Source of the DNA: Centropus unirufus | Lineage: Eukaryota > Chordata > Aves > Cuculiformes > Centropidae | DNA length: 64,000 nt | Direction: 5' to 3' | Assembly: GCA_013397695.1 (NCBI GenBank) | Contig: VYZI01000170.1 | Coordinates: 907,014 to 971,013 of the forward strand | Program-made: the position numbers and the translations under genes | Notes under the pieces: generated by a model | Databases searched by the model: none | What the model was told of the DNA's origin: nothing | The model's input: only the letters and a program-made list of their open reading frames with translations | Part shown: positions 34,641-46,542 of the stretch, piece by piece | Layout of the letters: the number at the start of each line of letters is the position of its first letter | Position numbering within the stretch: the stretch's first letter is position 1

Positions 34641-35646
34641 GCCGAGGAGAAGGCACAGAAAGAGGACGGGAGTAGGCAGACTGAGATAATGTGCCTTAGA
34701 TTTTCTTCGTGTCTGGAAGTATTTGGTACATGCTTCCCTGCAGAACCAGAGGGTTCCATGGGATATTGCTGGTGACTTATTAGGCAAATGCCAGTAAAAC
34801 TTAAATATCAAGGAAATGATTTTAGCAGCACAGACTAGTTCTCTTGCACGGTACATACATTAAAGTCATTGCTGGACATTTCTTCCCTGCCTTCCTGGAG
34901 ATGGGCCTTGTTGTGGGGGAGTGAGGGGCGATGAGCGACAGTGCAGCGGCGCAGGGGCTTTGTGCGCTTTTTCTCCTCGCTTGCAGCCAGAATTCACAAA
35001 ACTGGGCCCCATTGGCAGCGTTAGGACTTCTCCTGTTACATTTGAAATCATTCCTAGTACTTAAGCTTGTGGGGGATAAGGATCATTAAGGGAGTTTAAG
35101 AAAGGGCAAGAGCTGAGAGAAGCCATGAAATGTGAGGAGACTCTGGAGGGGGAAGCTTTGCTGGTCAGTCGTGGTCCGAAGCCCTGGATCCAGGAGAAGT
35201 TACCTCTGCTGTCGCTCCTCAACTGGGATTCTTCTTGGACAGAGGTGTCTTACTAGAAGGAAGGGGAAAGAAGTGATTGTTTGCTAGAAGTGGTAAAGGT
35301 CAGTTGTCCGTTTGTCTTACTGCATTGTTTCAGCCTGGCTTTTGGCCAAGGCCGGTGGCTTGGCACAGTTGGATGTAGCACTTCAGCTGCTGTCTGACTC
35401 AGCAGCATGTAACGTATGGCACATACGGAAACACAGCTTTTTTAATAATTCTATTTTGATACAAAACCCAGACTTGTTATTTGGAGTGCTTGGGGTTTCA
35501 ACAGTCTGTGTTGTGATTTGTAAGCCTAATGTAACACTGGGCATGGGTTCTGAGTCTTGGAAGTACCTGACAGAAGCTCCTGTGGATCTGGCAGGGAGGG
35601 ATGAATGGGGAATGTCCTGCAGAACGGGTGAGAAGTTGCTGTGCAG

Positions 35647-35662
35647 AGGTAGGTAGGTAGGT
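35647..35662. repeat. (AGGT)4 microsatellite
   Basis: Four AGGT units in intron 2. Each contains a GGT-type donor-like sequence, but no exon context is evident. Confidence 0.85.
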
Positions 35663-36616
35663 AAAGGACAGGTCCTGTAAGGTGTAAACCACTTTCTCCA
35701 GTTGTAGCTGATCCATTCAGCTGGCTGATAGCTGAGTAGGCTTCTGTAAGTCCCAGCCAATTTTTTCATTCCTGCTAATTTATCTTAATCCCGGTTCTAG
35801 CTTATAAAACACAAGCCATTTTTTGTTGCCCATTGAATTTAATTTTTTTTTGCTATCTTAAGTAATGGTTGAACCCCGTTGTATTCTTCTGCCAGTGAAA
35901 GCAAAACTGTGGAGGAGCCAGCTCTACTCACAAGTGTTCTCATAAATGTGAGATATATTTATTACACAGCTCCTGCCTCATCTCTGTTGTGTGCAGGATG
36001 AGTTTCACACAGTGAGAGTGAATCCTCTTGGAGATGCAGATATTCCTTCTTATTCTGGCTGTTCCCGCTCATTCTGGAAGAGAGCAAGTGGTGGCTCTTC
36101 CATGTGTGGGCGGGACTGCAAACTGGAGTTATTTCTGCAGTTTAAAAGGTGGCCAAGTCCCTCTCGCAGCCTCCACCCATCATGTGGCCAGGGGAGGCTT
36201 CCTCTCAGGCTTTTATTCTTTATATGTTGCCCCACTTTCAGGATTGAAGATCCCCAAGGCAGATCCTGGCCCTGCTGTGGTGGTGTAAGCTTGTGCCAGC
36301 CTCTGACCCCTTCCATTCGTTACCCTTCGCAGGGCAGGATGTGTTATTTCCACCCCAGATTCACTCCCGCTGTCCCAGGGCTCTCTTCACCAGCCCTGGG
36401 CCTATCCTGGTTGGGTTTCCAGGGGAGATAACTCTTGTTGTAGCAGTTAGTCCCAAGCGGGATGGGAAAGGTGGTTCTCCACAGGCTCAGGCTCCAGCAG
36501 GGACACCTCCACAACCCCTCCCCGCCTCGCTCGGAGGATGTGGTTCAGCAGGACGGGGGCTGTGCTGGCTGTGTTGACTCCTCGAATATGTTGACTGCAA
36601 AAATTTTAGCCACACT

Positions 36617-36631
36617 TTTTTTTTTTTTTTT
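36617..36631. repeat. Poly-T run
   Basis: Fifteen consecutive T residues in intron 2. Confidence 0.8.
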
Positions 36632-37284
36632 AATATTCTTTATTGATTTATGAAATTCAGTCAAGAAAGCAATCTTAACTCTTTGTCCACTTATTGCAGT
36701 CTGTGGCTCCTGGTTCCCTTTGGAGGGCTTCTTGGAGCAGCAGAGGTACCCAGTGTTGGCACTTCACTGCAGAATGTGATATGGAGCTCTTATTTAGGGA
36801 CATTTTGTTAAAGCTCCTTGCCACTGGCCTGAGGAACATGTGTTCTCACACCAGTGGCTGTTGGGATCAGTGTCTTCTCCGCAAGCCTTTACCACAGGAG
36901 AGCAAGTACTCAGCACTCGGAAATGTGCCTGGGAGAAAATACACATGTGTTTCTTGGTAGTTACTTTTCTCCTCACAACCCCCTTGCTTGTGGAATATCG
37001 CAAGACCCAATTCTATCTCCATTTGTGTTCTGGGGTGGTTGAAGACCGCCTGCATCAGCACCCCCGATGTGCTGGGGTAGCAGGACGTATGCATTCTGCA
37101 GGCAGTTATGCAGAGATAAATGACTTGCCAAGAAAATTGTGTCTTCAGTCCTAGTTATAAGCAATGGGTAAAGCTTTGTAGGGCTGCAGTTACAAGTATC
37201 TTGGGTTTGTGTTATTAAAGTAACTGAAAATGTGTCACCTCTGGCATACAGAAATGAGCTTCAAAACGCATCCTGTCAACTTGG

Positions 37285-37562
37285 AGACTCAGAATGGTTT
37301 GGGTTTGAAGGGACCTTAATGCCCATCCACTTCCACGCACCTAGCACTGGATCAGGGGCTCCAAGCCCCATCCAACCTGGCCTTCAACACCTCCAGGGAT
37401 GGGGCAGCCCCCACTGCTCTGGGCAACCTGGGCCAGGGCCTCCCCACCCTCACCATGAAGAATTTCTTCTTAATGTGTAATCTAAATCTTCCCCCTTCCA
37501 ATTTAACTCCCCCCTCCCCCTCCTATTCCTTGTAAAGGGCCCCTCCCCAGCTTTTTTCTAGG
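37285..37562 (-). mobile_element. CR1 LINE 3' portion, antisense
   Basis: Antisense CR1 3' UTR and end of ORF2: AGAATGGTTTGGGTTTGAAG, GGACCTTAATGCCCATCCA, GGATCAGGGGCTCCAAGCCC, AACCTGGCCTTCAACACCTC, CAACCTGGGCCAGGGCCTCC, CACCATGAAGAATTTCTTCT, then the TCTAAATCTTCCCCCTTCCA block and TTGTAAAGGGCCCCTCCCCA. It is longer than the 22883 copy and retains part of the region upstream of the 3' UTR. Confidence 0.95.
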
Positions 37563-38512
37563 CTTCTGCCTGTGCTCAGACGCAGAAACAAGTGTGTGTG
37601 CAGCAGGGTGGGTTCAGGGAGGGCTGTTGAACTGAACGGTAAGTTTGCCGCGCAGCAGACCAGGGAGCCTGTTGTGTTAAGCTCCCCCTGGTTTCATTGT
37701 CTTTGTCCACCAGAGTCTGGCAGGATACACAAATTTTAATCTTATTTGCTGAAGTCTTAATGTATTGCATTGTTGTGCGTGCAGATTAATCGTGTTCTCA
37801 TCACAGTGGTTTTCTGACTGATTCACTGTAGTGCGATACCCATTTATAATGCAGCCTTTGCTGAAATAGCGAAAACACTTGCAGACCAGGAGTTAATCCT
37901 GTTCTCAGTGCTGGGTTCTGCAGATACTTGGCAGATACCGTCAGTGGAAAGCCTCATCCCTGTGGGACAGGAGTGAACCAATACAGCTGGAGTACATGAC
38001 ACACACAAACAGAGGATAGTTATTTCACCTCCTTGTCTTGGCAGTGACTTCTCATCAGCTGGGTTCAAATATCTGTAGGAAAAAAAAAATTAAATGCAAA
38101 ATTTACAGTTACTTTGCCCATAAATGAGGGTGAGGCAACTGGCAGGTATAGCTTTGCTGGTCACCTGCAGAGGCATTTAAGCGACGGGTGACCAGTGCCG
38201 GGCGGGCTCCATCCATGAGCTGGAGCAGTGAAGTGTCACAGACCTAATTAAAAGGAAAGCAAAAGACTGCAGACGTGCACTGAGAAGGTGTGGGTTGTCC
38301 CCATGTGTAACAAGTCCAGCATCTGGAGTTACAGTGGTTGCTTGGGGGGGTGAGTAATGGGGCGCCCAGAAGTGGTTGGGTTGGGAAAACAACGCCATGC
38401 AATTACTCTGTCTCTGCTGGAGTCTTTTCTTCTTACCTCATCCGCACTACAGAGGTGTTGGGGCTCATGCCTCCTACGCCCTTACCTGACTCAGCTCACG
38501 CTAATCTGTGCC

Positions 38513-38628
38513 GTGGAAGTGTTCAAGGCCAGGCTGGATGGGGCTTGGAGCAGCCTGGTCTAGTGGGGGTTAGACTGGGTGGGCTTTGAGGTCCCTTCCA
38601 GCCCAAATGATTTTATGTTTCTATGAAT
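38513..38628 (+). mobile_element. CR1 LINE 3' end fragment
   Basis: Sense CR1 3' UTR: GTGTTCAAGGCCAGGCTGGA, GGCTTGGAGCAGCCTGGTCT, TTTGAGGTCCCTTCCAGCCC, ending in a decayed octamer tail TTATGTTTCTATGAA. Confidence 0.93.
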
Positions 38629-39280
38629 TATTTTCCTGGCTGAAACAACGTCTTCCTGCATGCAAGCTACGTGCTGTATTGCTGAAACATAACGATAGGT
38701 ACGGTGGCAGAAGTATCGTACGTCCCTTCTGCTGCCGCTTTCCCAGCGTGTCCCAGGGCTGTGTGGGTGGTGGGCGAGGGGTGAGGCTGGCCTCCGTGGA
38801 GGGCTCTGCTGTCCTGCGCGCGACGTCAGCTCTGCCTGCTCCTCTTGGATGAGGCTGGAGTTTAGATTCCAGGACACGATGTTACTTACCCAGGATATCA
38901 TGTAGAGTTTTATAATAATGGTTCCTTGAATCAATAATCATTACAATTGTGTGGATTTCTGGAGGAAATTGTGCTCTTCAGAAGCCATCGTGACATCTTC
39001 CGTGGAGTACATTTGTACCAGCCTGCTGCATTCTTCACGTAGTCGGCATCAATGGGCTATAATTAAAGCTCCACGGTCCGTATGTACCTGCAGAGCTCTT
39101 GGTCTGTGCTAAGTCTTCCTAGAAAATTGATTCTGATGCAATTTGAAAACCAGTGTCCAACAAGCTGCTCACATTGTGTTGTGGAGATGCAATGTGATGT
39201 GCAGCTTTCACTTTGTGATCACAGCTCTCAACCATTCTCAGCTCGTAAAGGAAAAACTGCTGTTGGGGAAGGATTTCCAA

Positions 39281-39310
39281 AATAATAGTAATAATAATAA
39301 TAATCATAAT
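39281..39310. repeat. (AAT)n trinucleotide microsatellite
   Basis: About nine AAT/ATA units interrupted by one G and one C. Confidence 0.85.
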
Positions 39311-42300
39311 GTCTGTTTTTAATCCAGGTCACTGCTACTGTAATGTAGTCCAGAAACAGCATTCCACGCTGGATTTTACAGAAACACATTTTTCAGGCTA
39401 TCTGCAGTAGGTTTGTACAGTTTCTGCCTGTCAGAAAGCAGCTGGAGGTTGCAATCACATTTATGCATCACAGTCACACAAGATTTCATACGACACTTCT
39501 GAGCAGCAGGGCACAATTCATGCCGCTGTTTCTTTACACAGATATTTCACTTCTAGCTGTTTTCATTTGCATAACAGTAAGTTTTAAGTAAATAAATACT
39601 GCTCCGTGTTCTTTTCAAAGAGAACATGGGTCACAAATGAGTAGTTTGCCTCCAGATACTACCTGGGAAAGTTGGCTGCACTGGCAGGTGAGGGCAAATA
39701 CCTGAGTGTTGATGAAGTACGGAGGTAGTTTATTCAAATAAGCAAATAATGGAAGTGACTTCACCTTTGTGGCTTGTTTTTCTTTTTTTGTTTGCTTAGG
39801 TTTTTTCTGGAGGTTCCAAGATCTGGTGATTTGATTATCAACCTCTTGGGGAAACAGGGAGAAGCCCTGCAGTTGTCCTTATCGGACAGATCTGTTGTGG
39901 TGGGCTTTGGGCTGCTAAGGGGCTTCAGTCTGGCTTCTGTTGGAAACCTGGGGTAGTGAGGGGTTGTTCTGTGCGTTGCTCTGATTATTGGGATACCTGC
40001 TTCTCCTGGAAGTACTCATTGGGAGGAGGGGGTTGAAGGTGGGTAACACCTTGGGAATACCTTTGCTCACAAGGAGGCAGTAGCTCGGCTTTATTTCTCT
40101 GTTGGGGTGAGCAGGACATGAAAATGGGGCATCGGTGGTTGAAAATGAGGTGACATTCTTATAAAAAAAGAGTTTTTCTTTTTGTCTTGGAATCCTACAG
40201 CTCCTTTCCAGCTGTGTGAGTGATGTGTGAAAGGAAGGGGTTTGTTTTCTCTCCTTCCCAGCTGGATGTTTGGAAAGGACACTATTGCTGGGGGGGTGTG
40301 GGCACCTGGCCTCAATTTTGGCCTCGGTGCCTCTGTGAGCCCTCCAGACCATGAGATGTCTCTAAGCCGTGCCTTCCCCTGCCACCAGGGATTTTGAGAG
40401 CACGGCTGTGAAGATCTGGGGCTCTTTGTGGGGTTTTTTTCTTGTGTTGTCAGGCTTCCAAAGGGCTGCCCAGCTGTGTGCTGCTCTCCGGAGCCCAGCC
40501 TGGTGTCGGTGACAGAGGAGAGCAGCTGGTGTGGTTTATTTTTGTTGCCACCGCCAGGAGAACCTGCCCGCCTGGTGTGCGTGTGACCGCGTGTAGCAAC
40601 GGGGCTGGTGGCTGCGGTGCCCCTTGGCGTGGAAGGGAGCTCTGCACGGGTGGCGCTGCCGGGACACGTCAGGCGCCACGAATGGCAATTGCATCACGGT
40701 GGAGCATCGCCATGAATCAGGGGTGTTCGTCAGGGGCTGTGGCGTGCCAGTCTGCATCGGAGCCTGCTCCTCCGCTGCTCTCCCAAGCAGGTTTCGGCTT
40801 TCCGTGCATTCCCTGCCATGGTGAAGAGACCAGGACACCTCGCGTGGCTTTGATGGAGGTTGTTGGCCGTTGGATGTGTTGTTGGGGCAGGACTGTGTGA
40901 CCTCTCATCTTTTAAAAATGAGCTGTGGAGAAATACAGTTACCATGTGCCGTCATAAATAAATAGTACACTTCTGTGGCTTTTAGTTCGACATATTTTGA
41001 ATATATCAATGTATCTTGAATCCACACCTCGACTCCATAGACAGCTTACTGTGTACCTGTGTATTTTTCTCCTCTCACTCATTTTTGTTTCTTTCTTAGA
41101 GTTTTCTATTATCTTTCCAAAGCAATCATTTACTAATGCCATCAGCTAACGGTATTTAACAAATCGGTGCTAAAAACCTGCAGGAGCTGCATGCCCACGG
41201 GTGGATTTCTTATGCAAGAATGCAGCCCCTTGAGTGTTTTCTTGAATGCTCAATTGCAGAACTTGGTATTTGCACTTCCTGATTTCCATTTGTGTGTTAC
41301 CTGGCTGCTGCTCTCTCTTACATCTTCTTCTTAAGTTCCTTTTGCTGCCAGATCCCCTTTGGTGGTTTGTTTTGCCTGTTGAATTTCTGTCAATCTTGTG
41401 TTATATATAAATCGCTCCAAAATTAATCGCATCGTCCCAGCATGAGGTTGATGAACCTATAGATATAATTTGACTTACTTTTTTTAAAAGAGCTCTTCAT
41501 CTTATTTCTATTCAAACATGGAGTAGATTAGAATATAAGCAAATATAAAATATGTAAGAAAAAAGTTTTATGTGAGACCAGGCACTTAAAAATACTTGAA
41601 AAATTAGAGATTCTGAACTTGGGATCCAGAAAAGCTTTATATACTAGAGATGAGAGAAGGACTATGGAATTCAACTTCCAAGTTTAATTTTAGTAAGATA
41701 ATAAATGTTTATTGAAATAATAGCAGACTGCATGTGAAATGAGCAATTTGGATTCTTTCTGAATGCTAAAATGCCTCATAAATAGGTCTTTAATCAGTTG
41801 GGAAAACTGTACTTAAAATGAAGATGAGATCAGCTGGTGAGTTGGGTGAAGATGATGAGCTGGGGGCAGGTGGAGGAGCCCTCTTCTGTGGGCAGGTTGA
41901 TGGTGTCCTGGGCAAGGACCAACAGTTGTGGGAACCAGACAGTGCAGACACCGAGCACGTAGTCTGGTAACACTCAGTAACACCAGTGGTGGGGTTGGAA
42001 GGACCTTTGGGATCCTAAAACCCAGCCCGTTCTGTCCACCTTTGCAGTAACTGCACCTTGCAGACCCCACTGATGTGTTTTGTGTTGACAAGTGACGAGA
42101 TGGAACCTGCACCAAGTGGAAAGTCTGTCCCGTCTGGGTGGCTCCTGGTCTGTAGGCTCTTGTGATGGCCACAGCCCTGGCATGGTGACCCTCCCGAGGA
42201 GCCGTGCAGAGGCTGGTGTGAGGGGTCTTCGGCCAAGGCTCACCAGCAAGGTGCTTGCATTTAACAGAGCCCAAACCGCGCTGTGAGCTGGAACCACTTG

Positions 42301-42427
42301 GGGTGGATGTGCTGTCCTTAAATGTGAGAGGAAATGGAACACAGAGGGTGGACTAGGGGACATGTGGGGCTGTACCTCGGATATTTGGAGAGAAACCGAG
42401 TGGGACAAACAGCCATGGTGGGGCTCT

Positions 42428-42880
42428 GTGTCCAGAGGAGCGCGATGAAGCTGGCGAAGGGTGTGGAGAACAAGTCAAGTCTTACAAGGAGTGGCTGAGG
42501 GACCCGGGGCTGTTGGGTCTGGAGAAGAGGGCTGAGGGGAGACCTCATCGCTGTCTGCAGCTCTCAGGAAGGAGGTTGTGGGGTGGGTGCTGGTCACCTA
42601 GGAGAAGGGACAAGTGATGGGACAAAAGGAAATAGCTTCAAGTTGCACCAGGGTACGTTTAGGTTGGATATCAGGAAAAACATCTCTACAGACAGTGGTG
42701 AATCCCTGGCCAAGGCTGCCCAGGGCAGTGGGGGTGTCCCTATCCCTGGAGGGGTTAAAAAAATGTCTAGACATGGCACAGTGGGACTCGGTTTGTCAGG
42801 CACGGTGGAGCTGCCCTGACAGTTGGACTGGATGAGCTGAAGAGGTGTTTTTCAGCCTTCGGGATTCTAGGACTCTCTAA
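42428..42880 (+). mobile_element. CR1 LINE (CR1-Y-like) 3' portion
   Basis: Ordered blocks of the CR1 ORF2 end: CCAGAGGAGCGCGATGAAGC, TCTGGAGAAGAGGGCTGAGG, GGAGACCTCATCGCTGTCTG, CTCAGGAAGGAGGTTGTGGG, TTCAAGTTGCACCAGGGTAC, TTTAGGTTGGATATCAGGAA, AAGGCTGCCCAGGGCAGTGG, CCTATCCCTGGAGGGGTTAA, GTTGGACTGGATGAGCTGAA, ending with GGGATTCTAGGACTCT. The block order and the GGTTGGATAT(C/T)AGGAA signature differ from the 8930 copy, which indicates a separate subfamily. Frames are broken. Confidence 0.92.
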
Positions 42881-45800
42881 AGCTGCAGGGCCTTACGTGC
42901 TTGTAGAGCCCCTGGCCACTGCGGAGGGGCCCGGTGCCACAAGGCTGGGGCCGTGGAGTGTTGGGGAGGAAGGCGGCTGAGGAGAAGGATGTGCTCAAGA
43001 AGCAGGAGAAGTGGTAAGCGGTGAGCGACTCTCCTGAGTTACACCTGAAAGCTGGGGGTCTTGAAAATAGCGTGCAGAAATGAGCTTCTTTTACCCCAAA
43101 TCCCAATGGAAACATTCACTCCGGGTAATAGTTCTCATGCAGGCAAGAAAATGCTCTGCTATCAGATTTTTGGCCATTGAAATGTTTGAAGATCTTGATA
43201 ACTCCAAAGTGTTATTAGTGAATTATTTTACTAAGCTGTTCTCATTTATTTGTGTCGGTGATCGTCTCTGATAGGTTCCAGAGGAAGAGAACCATGATGA
43301 GGCTGAGGGGGTTGCATGGCTTCTTCTCAATTCTTTAATTTCAGTGAAAGAAGTTTGTGTTTTTATTTGACTCAATAGGATTTGGTCTCATGGATACCCT
43401 AAACAATTGATTTGGAGAGAGATTGTGGAAAGATTGGTTGGGAATGGAACAGAACGTGAGGAAAGAAAAAGTGAAAGGTCGTAAGCTTTACATTAATTGG
43501 AAATGAATGAAGCAAGTTTGGTTTTCCTACCTTACTCAGGTTTCCAAACAAACATAGGTTAAAATAGGATTTGTAAAGAGTGGTAGCAGGCCTTTCTTGC
43601 TCATTAATTTTATAAATGATGTAATCCCTTTTTGGAGGAAAGGGGAGATTTGTACTGCTTTTCAGGTTTGTTTTTGACCAAATGGCACTGACAAGCTTCA
43701 GGCTTAAGAGGAAAAAAGGAGCATGAAATCGTGAGCTTGTTCTCTGCTCTTTGAAGTTGCGCAAGTGTGGAAGAGATCCCGTACCACAACTCCAGCTTCC
43801 CCTGGTGCTGCCGCAGACTGAAGAGCTGCTGCTGCGATACATATTTCAGAAATGGCATTTTCTCCTGCCTTGTCTGCTTCCTTGCAGCCCAGCCCAGGCT
43901 GCTTATAGGGCACTTGGCCATGCCGAGTTGGGTGGGAAGTAATCTTTTTTTTTAATCCTATGTCCTAGTCTATTGTAAAATCCATGGGGTTTGTTTTCTC
44001 CCTGTTTTATGAATTCTTCCCTTCCTGAACACGGATTTCTCCCGAGTCCCACACATCTGTCCCTTTCTGAGATGACAGGGAAGCCCCTCTGACAGCTCCC
44101 AAGCAGCTCTGGTGATTTCTGCCCTGGGTTCGCTGCGGGTCGGAGGGGCAGGCGGCTCTGCTCACACGCAGTGCCAGGTTATTGTCAAGTTACGTGCATG
44201 ACTTCATAAAAAGGAAATCTAGTGCTGAAACTCTTTGTTGAAAAGGTAAGTGTAAAACTCAAGTGCTCAGAGCTCTTTATTTTGAGTAGCAGAGCATGCT
44301 CTTTATTTTTGTGAGCAGTTGGCATGAGGATGCCTGCGTGGTTGCCTTCTTAGTCACACCGGGTATTTGACAGCTACTTTCCAACCAGAGCAACTGGTTT
44401 GACAAATGAGCTTGGACCTATTTTATCCCTTCAGAAATTCTTCTTCAAGGGCTCTTTTAACACGTTAAAGATTGGATCATCTGATGTTTTATTTAATAAG
44501 GATCAGGAGGTTGCAGTATTGCTAATAGCCCACTTGTTTTTATGTCTTGGTTTGTTCCAACTGGCAGAACAAACCCATGTGGTGAAGCTGCCCAGCGTAG
44601 CGCTGGGGAGGGAGGAAGTGACTTCAGTTTCTATTCCTGGCTGACCCCAGCCTACAAACTGAGGAAGAGCTTTAAAGGAAATGCAACATTGAGCTCTTTG
44701 AACCTTTCCAGGCATTTATAAGTGCTACCAACTATGTCTTCCTGTGTGCAGTGTTTCAAGACATGGAAGTTCTCAAAACTGCCATCCTCATGTAAAAACA
44801 AAGCGAACACAAGCTTGGCAAGGGAAACCCTAAAATTTCATGGAAATAGATGGTAAAACTGCAATTCTAGACTTTAACAGAACCATCCAAAACATGCTGT
44901 TTCAGCAGCTGCAGAGAAATTTTTCCCAAAGCGTTACTGGTTGTGTCTGGAGGGAGACACCTGTGGCTCATTCCTGGTTTGAGAACAAACTTGAGTTTCT
45001 TTTTTTGGATCAGGGACTCTTTCTAGGTTCTGTGTTAAGGAAGAAATGGCCTTCACTCCTCTTTTTCCTAATCAAAGATATTCATGATGGTTTTGTGTTT
45101 GTGCAGGTGGTGGAACTCCATGCATTGACTTTGAAAAAGTGGTCAGAGCTTTCTGGCGCGTGTCCCCACTGACAGAAGCCACGGTCGCAGGGCTGTCTTC
45201 TTCTGTGGGGTGGGATCAGCTTTTTAGGTTTAGTCTGGTTGTGTAATCAAAAGATCTGTAGACTTTTAAAGGCCCTCTAAGATGTGGTGGTAGGTGCAAC
45301 GTCAGGGTACTTGTGAGTCCGGAGCATCCCTTGCAGTCACTAAGCGATGCCTGGTGGTTGGGTGCTAATTGTAAGGTGGATTCTCTTTTCAGGTCACATT
45401 TAGCATCTCGGTGCTGGGTGTGCAGTGATTTGCCGTCACATTGTAAGAAACCTGGAGCACTGGTTTCACAAGCCCAACCTCCACCCATGGGAAAGCCGCA
45501 AGGTCACTGGGTACATGAGTCTCCTGGGGAAGAGCTGTCCTTCCTCCTGGAGGGAAAACGCCTCCTTACTTGATGTCCTGGGCTTCTTGGAGGTTGTCAG
45601 TGACCCAGTGGAGAGGGGCAACACAACTGACCTCAATATATCTGAATTTGGGGTTTAAGTCTTTTGAGATGCTTTGTTGCCAGAGGCTATTTAAAAAGAA
45701 AGAAACCAACAAAACAGCCCAAATTGTCATGGAAGTGGAAGAACAATTCTTTTGTGGGCTTGAGAGCTGGTTAGAGAATAGGAAGCAAAGGGTAGGATTT

Positions 45801-46524
45801 AGTGGTTGCTTTTCAGGACGAGAAGTCGATGGCCTGGTTCCCTGCTGGTTGGTGCTGCTGGGGCCGGGAAAGGGAGCCTGTGGGGAGGTGTCTGGGTTAG
45901 CTGATCCGAAGCTATTTTGGGTAGCGGAGTGCCAAGCTGGAAACTCTCCGAGGCGCCGTGAGCAGCCGAAGGAGCTAGAGGAGCTCGGCACCCAGGGAGA
46001 ATCATCTGGGGGTCAGTTGTGTGGTACAGGGCTTGGGGCTCTCGGCAGTGGCTCGGGAAGTGGCGCTGGGCTCTCATGGTGCTTTTGGGAAATCCGCAGC
46101 TTGGTGTGCAGCTCGGAAGATAAATGAGAGCTCTGGCTCCCGAGGGGAATGAAGACAAGGGCTGCTGGCTAGTGCTTTGTCAGCCTTGGTGCGCTCACCC
46201 AGAGGTGGGATCAGTTCTGCCTGTACCAGCAGAACACTTTGGTCAGGCCTTTGTCTCCAGTGCCTCAGAAATCATCCCCAGACCTCAACGGACTGAACAG
46301 AAAGAATGGAGGGGAAAGTCTCAGTGGAGAGGATGCAGTGCGTGGTGTCAAACATCTTCTGCTTGTGTTCTCTTTACCCACACACATTTGTATTTCTGCC
46401 ACCCCAGGTGTTACTGTCTAGACTTTATTTTGTCTTCAAATTTGGAAATAAGTCTGGGTAACTCTAGGAAGCAGCCTAGTCCTACTGGTGCCTGGGGAAA
46501 TTCTGCTGTGCTGAGAAACCATCC

Positions 46525-46542
46525 TTTTTTTTTTTTTTTTTT
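46525..46542. repeat. Poly-T run
   Basis: Eighteen consecutive T residues in intron 2. Confidence 0.8.

Noticed and set aside
36833..36846. GGAACATGTGTTCT as a glucocorticoid response element in the receptor's own intron
   Set aside because: The half-sites are separated by 2 bp, not the required 3, so a receptor dimer would be out of register.
41985..42040. Possible CR1 antisense fragment (GGGGTTGGAAGGACCTTTGG)
   Set aside because: Only about 25 bp match the CR1 3' UTR, and flanking blocks do not follow the element order; too short to annotate.
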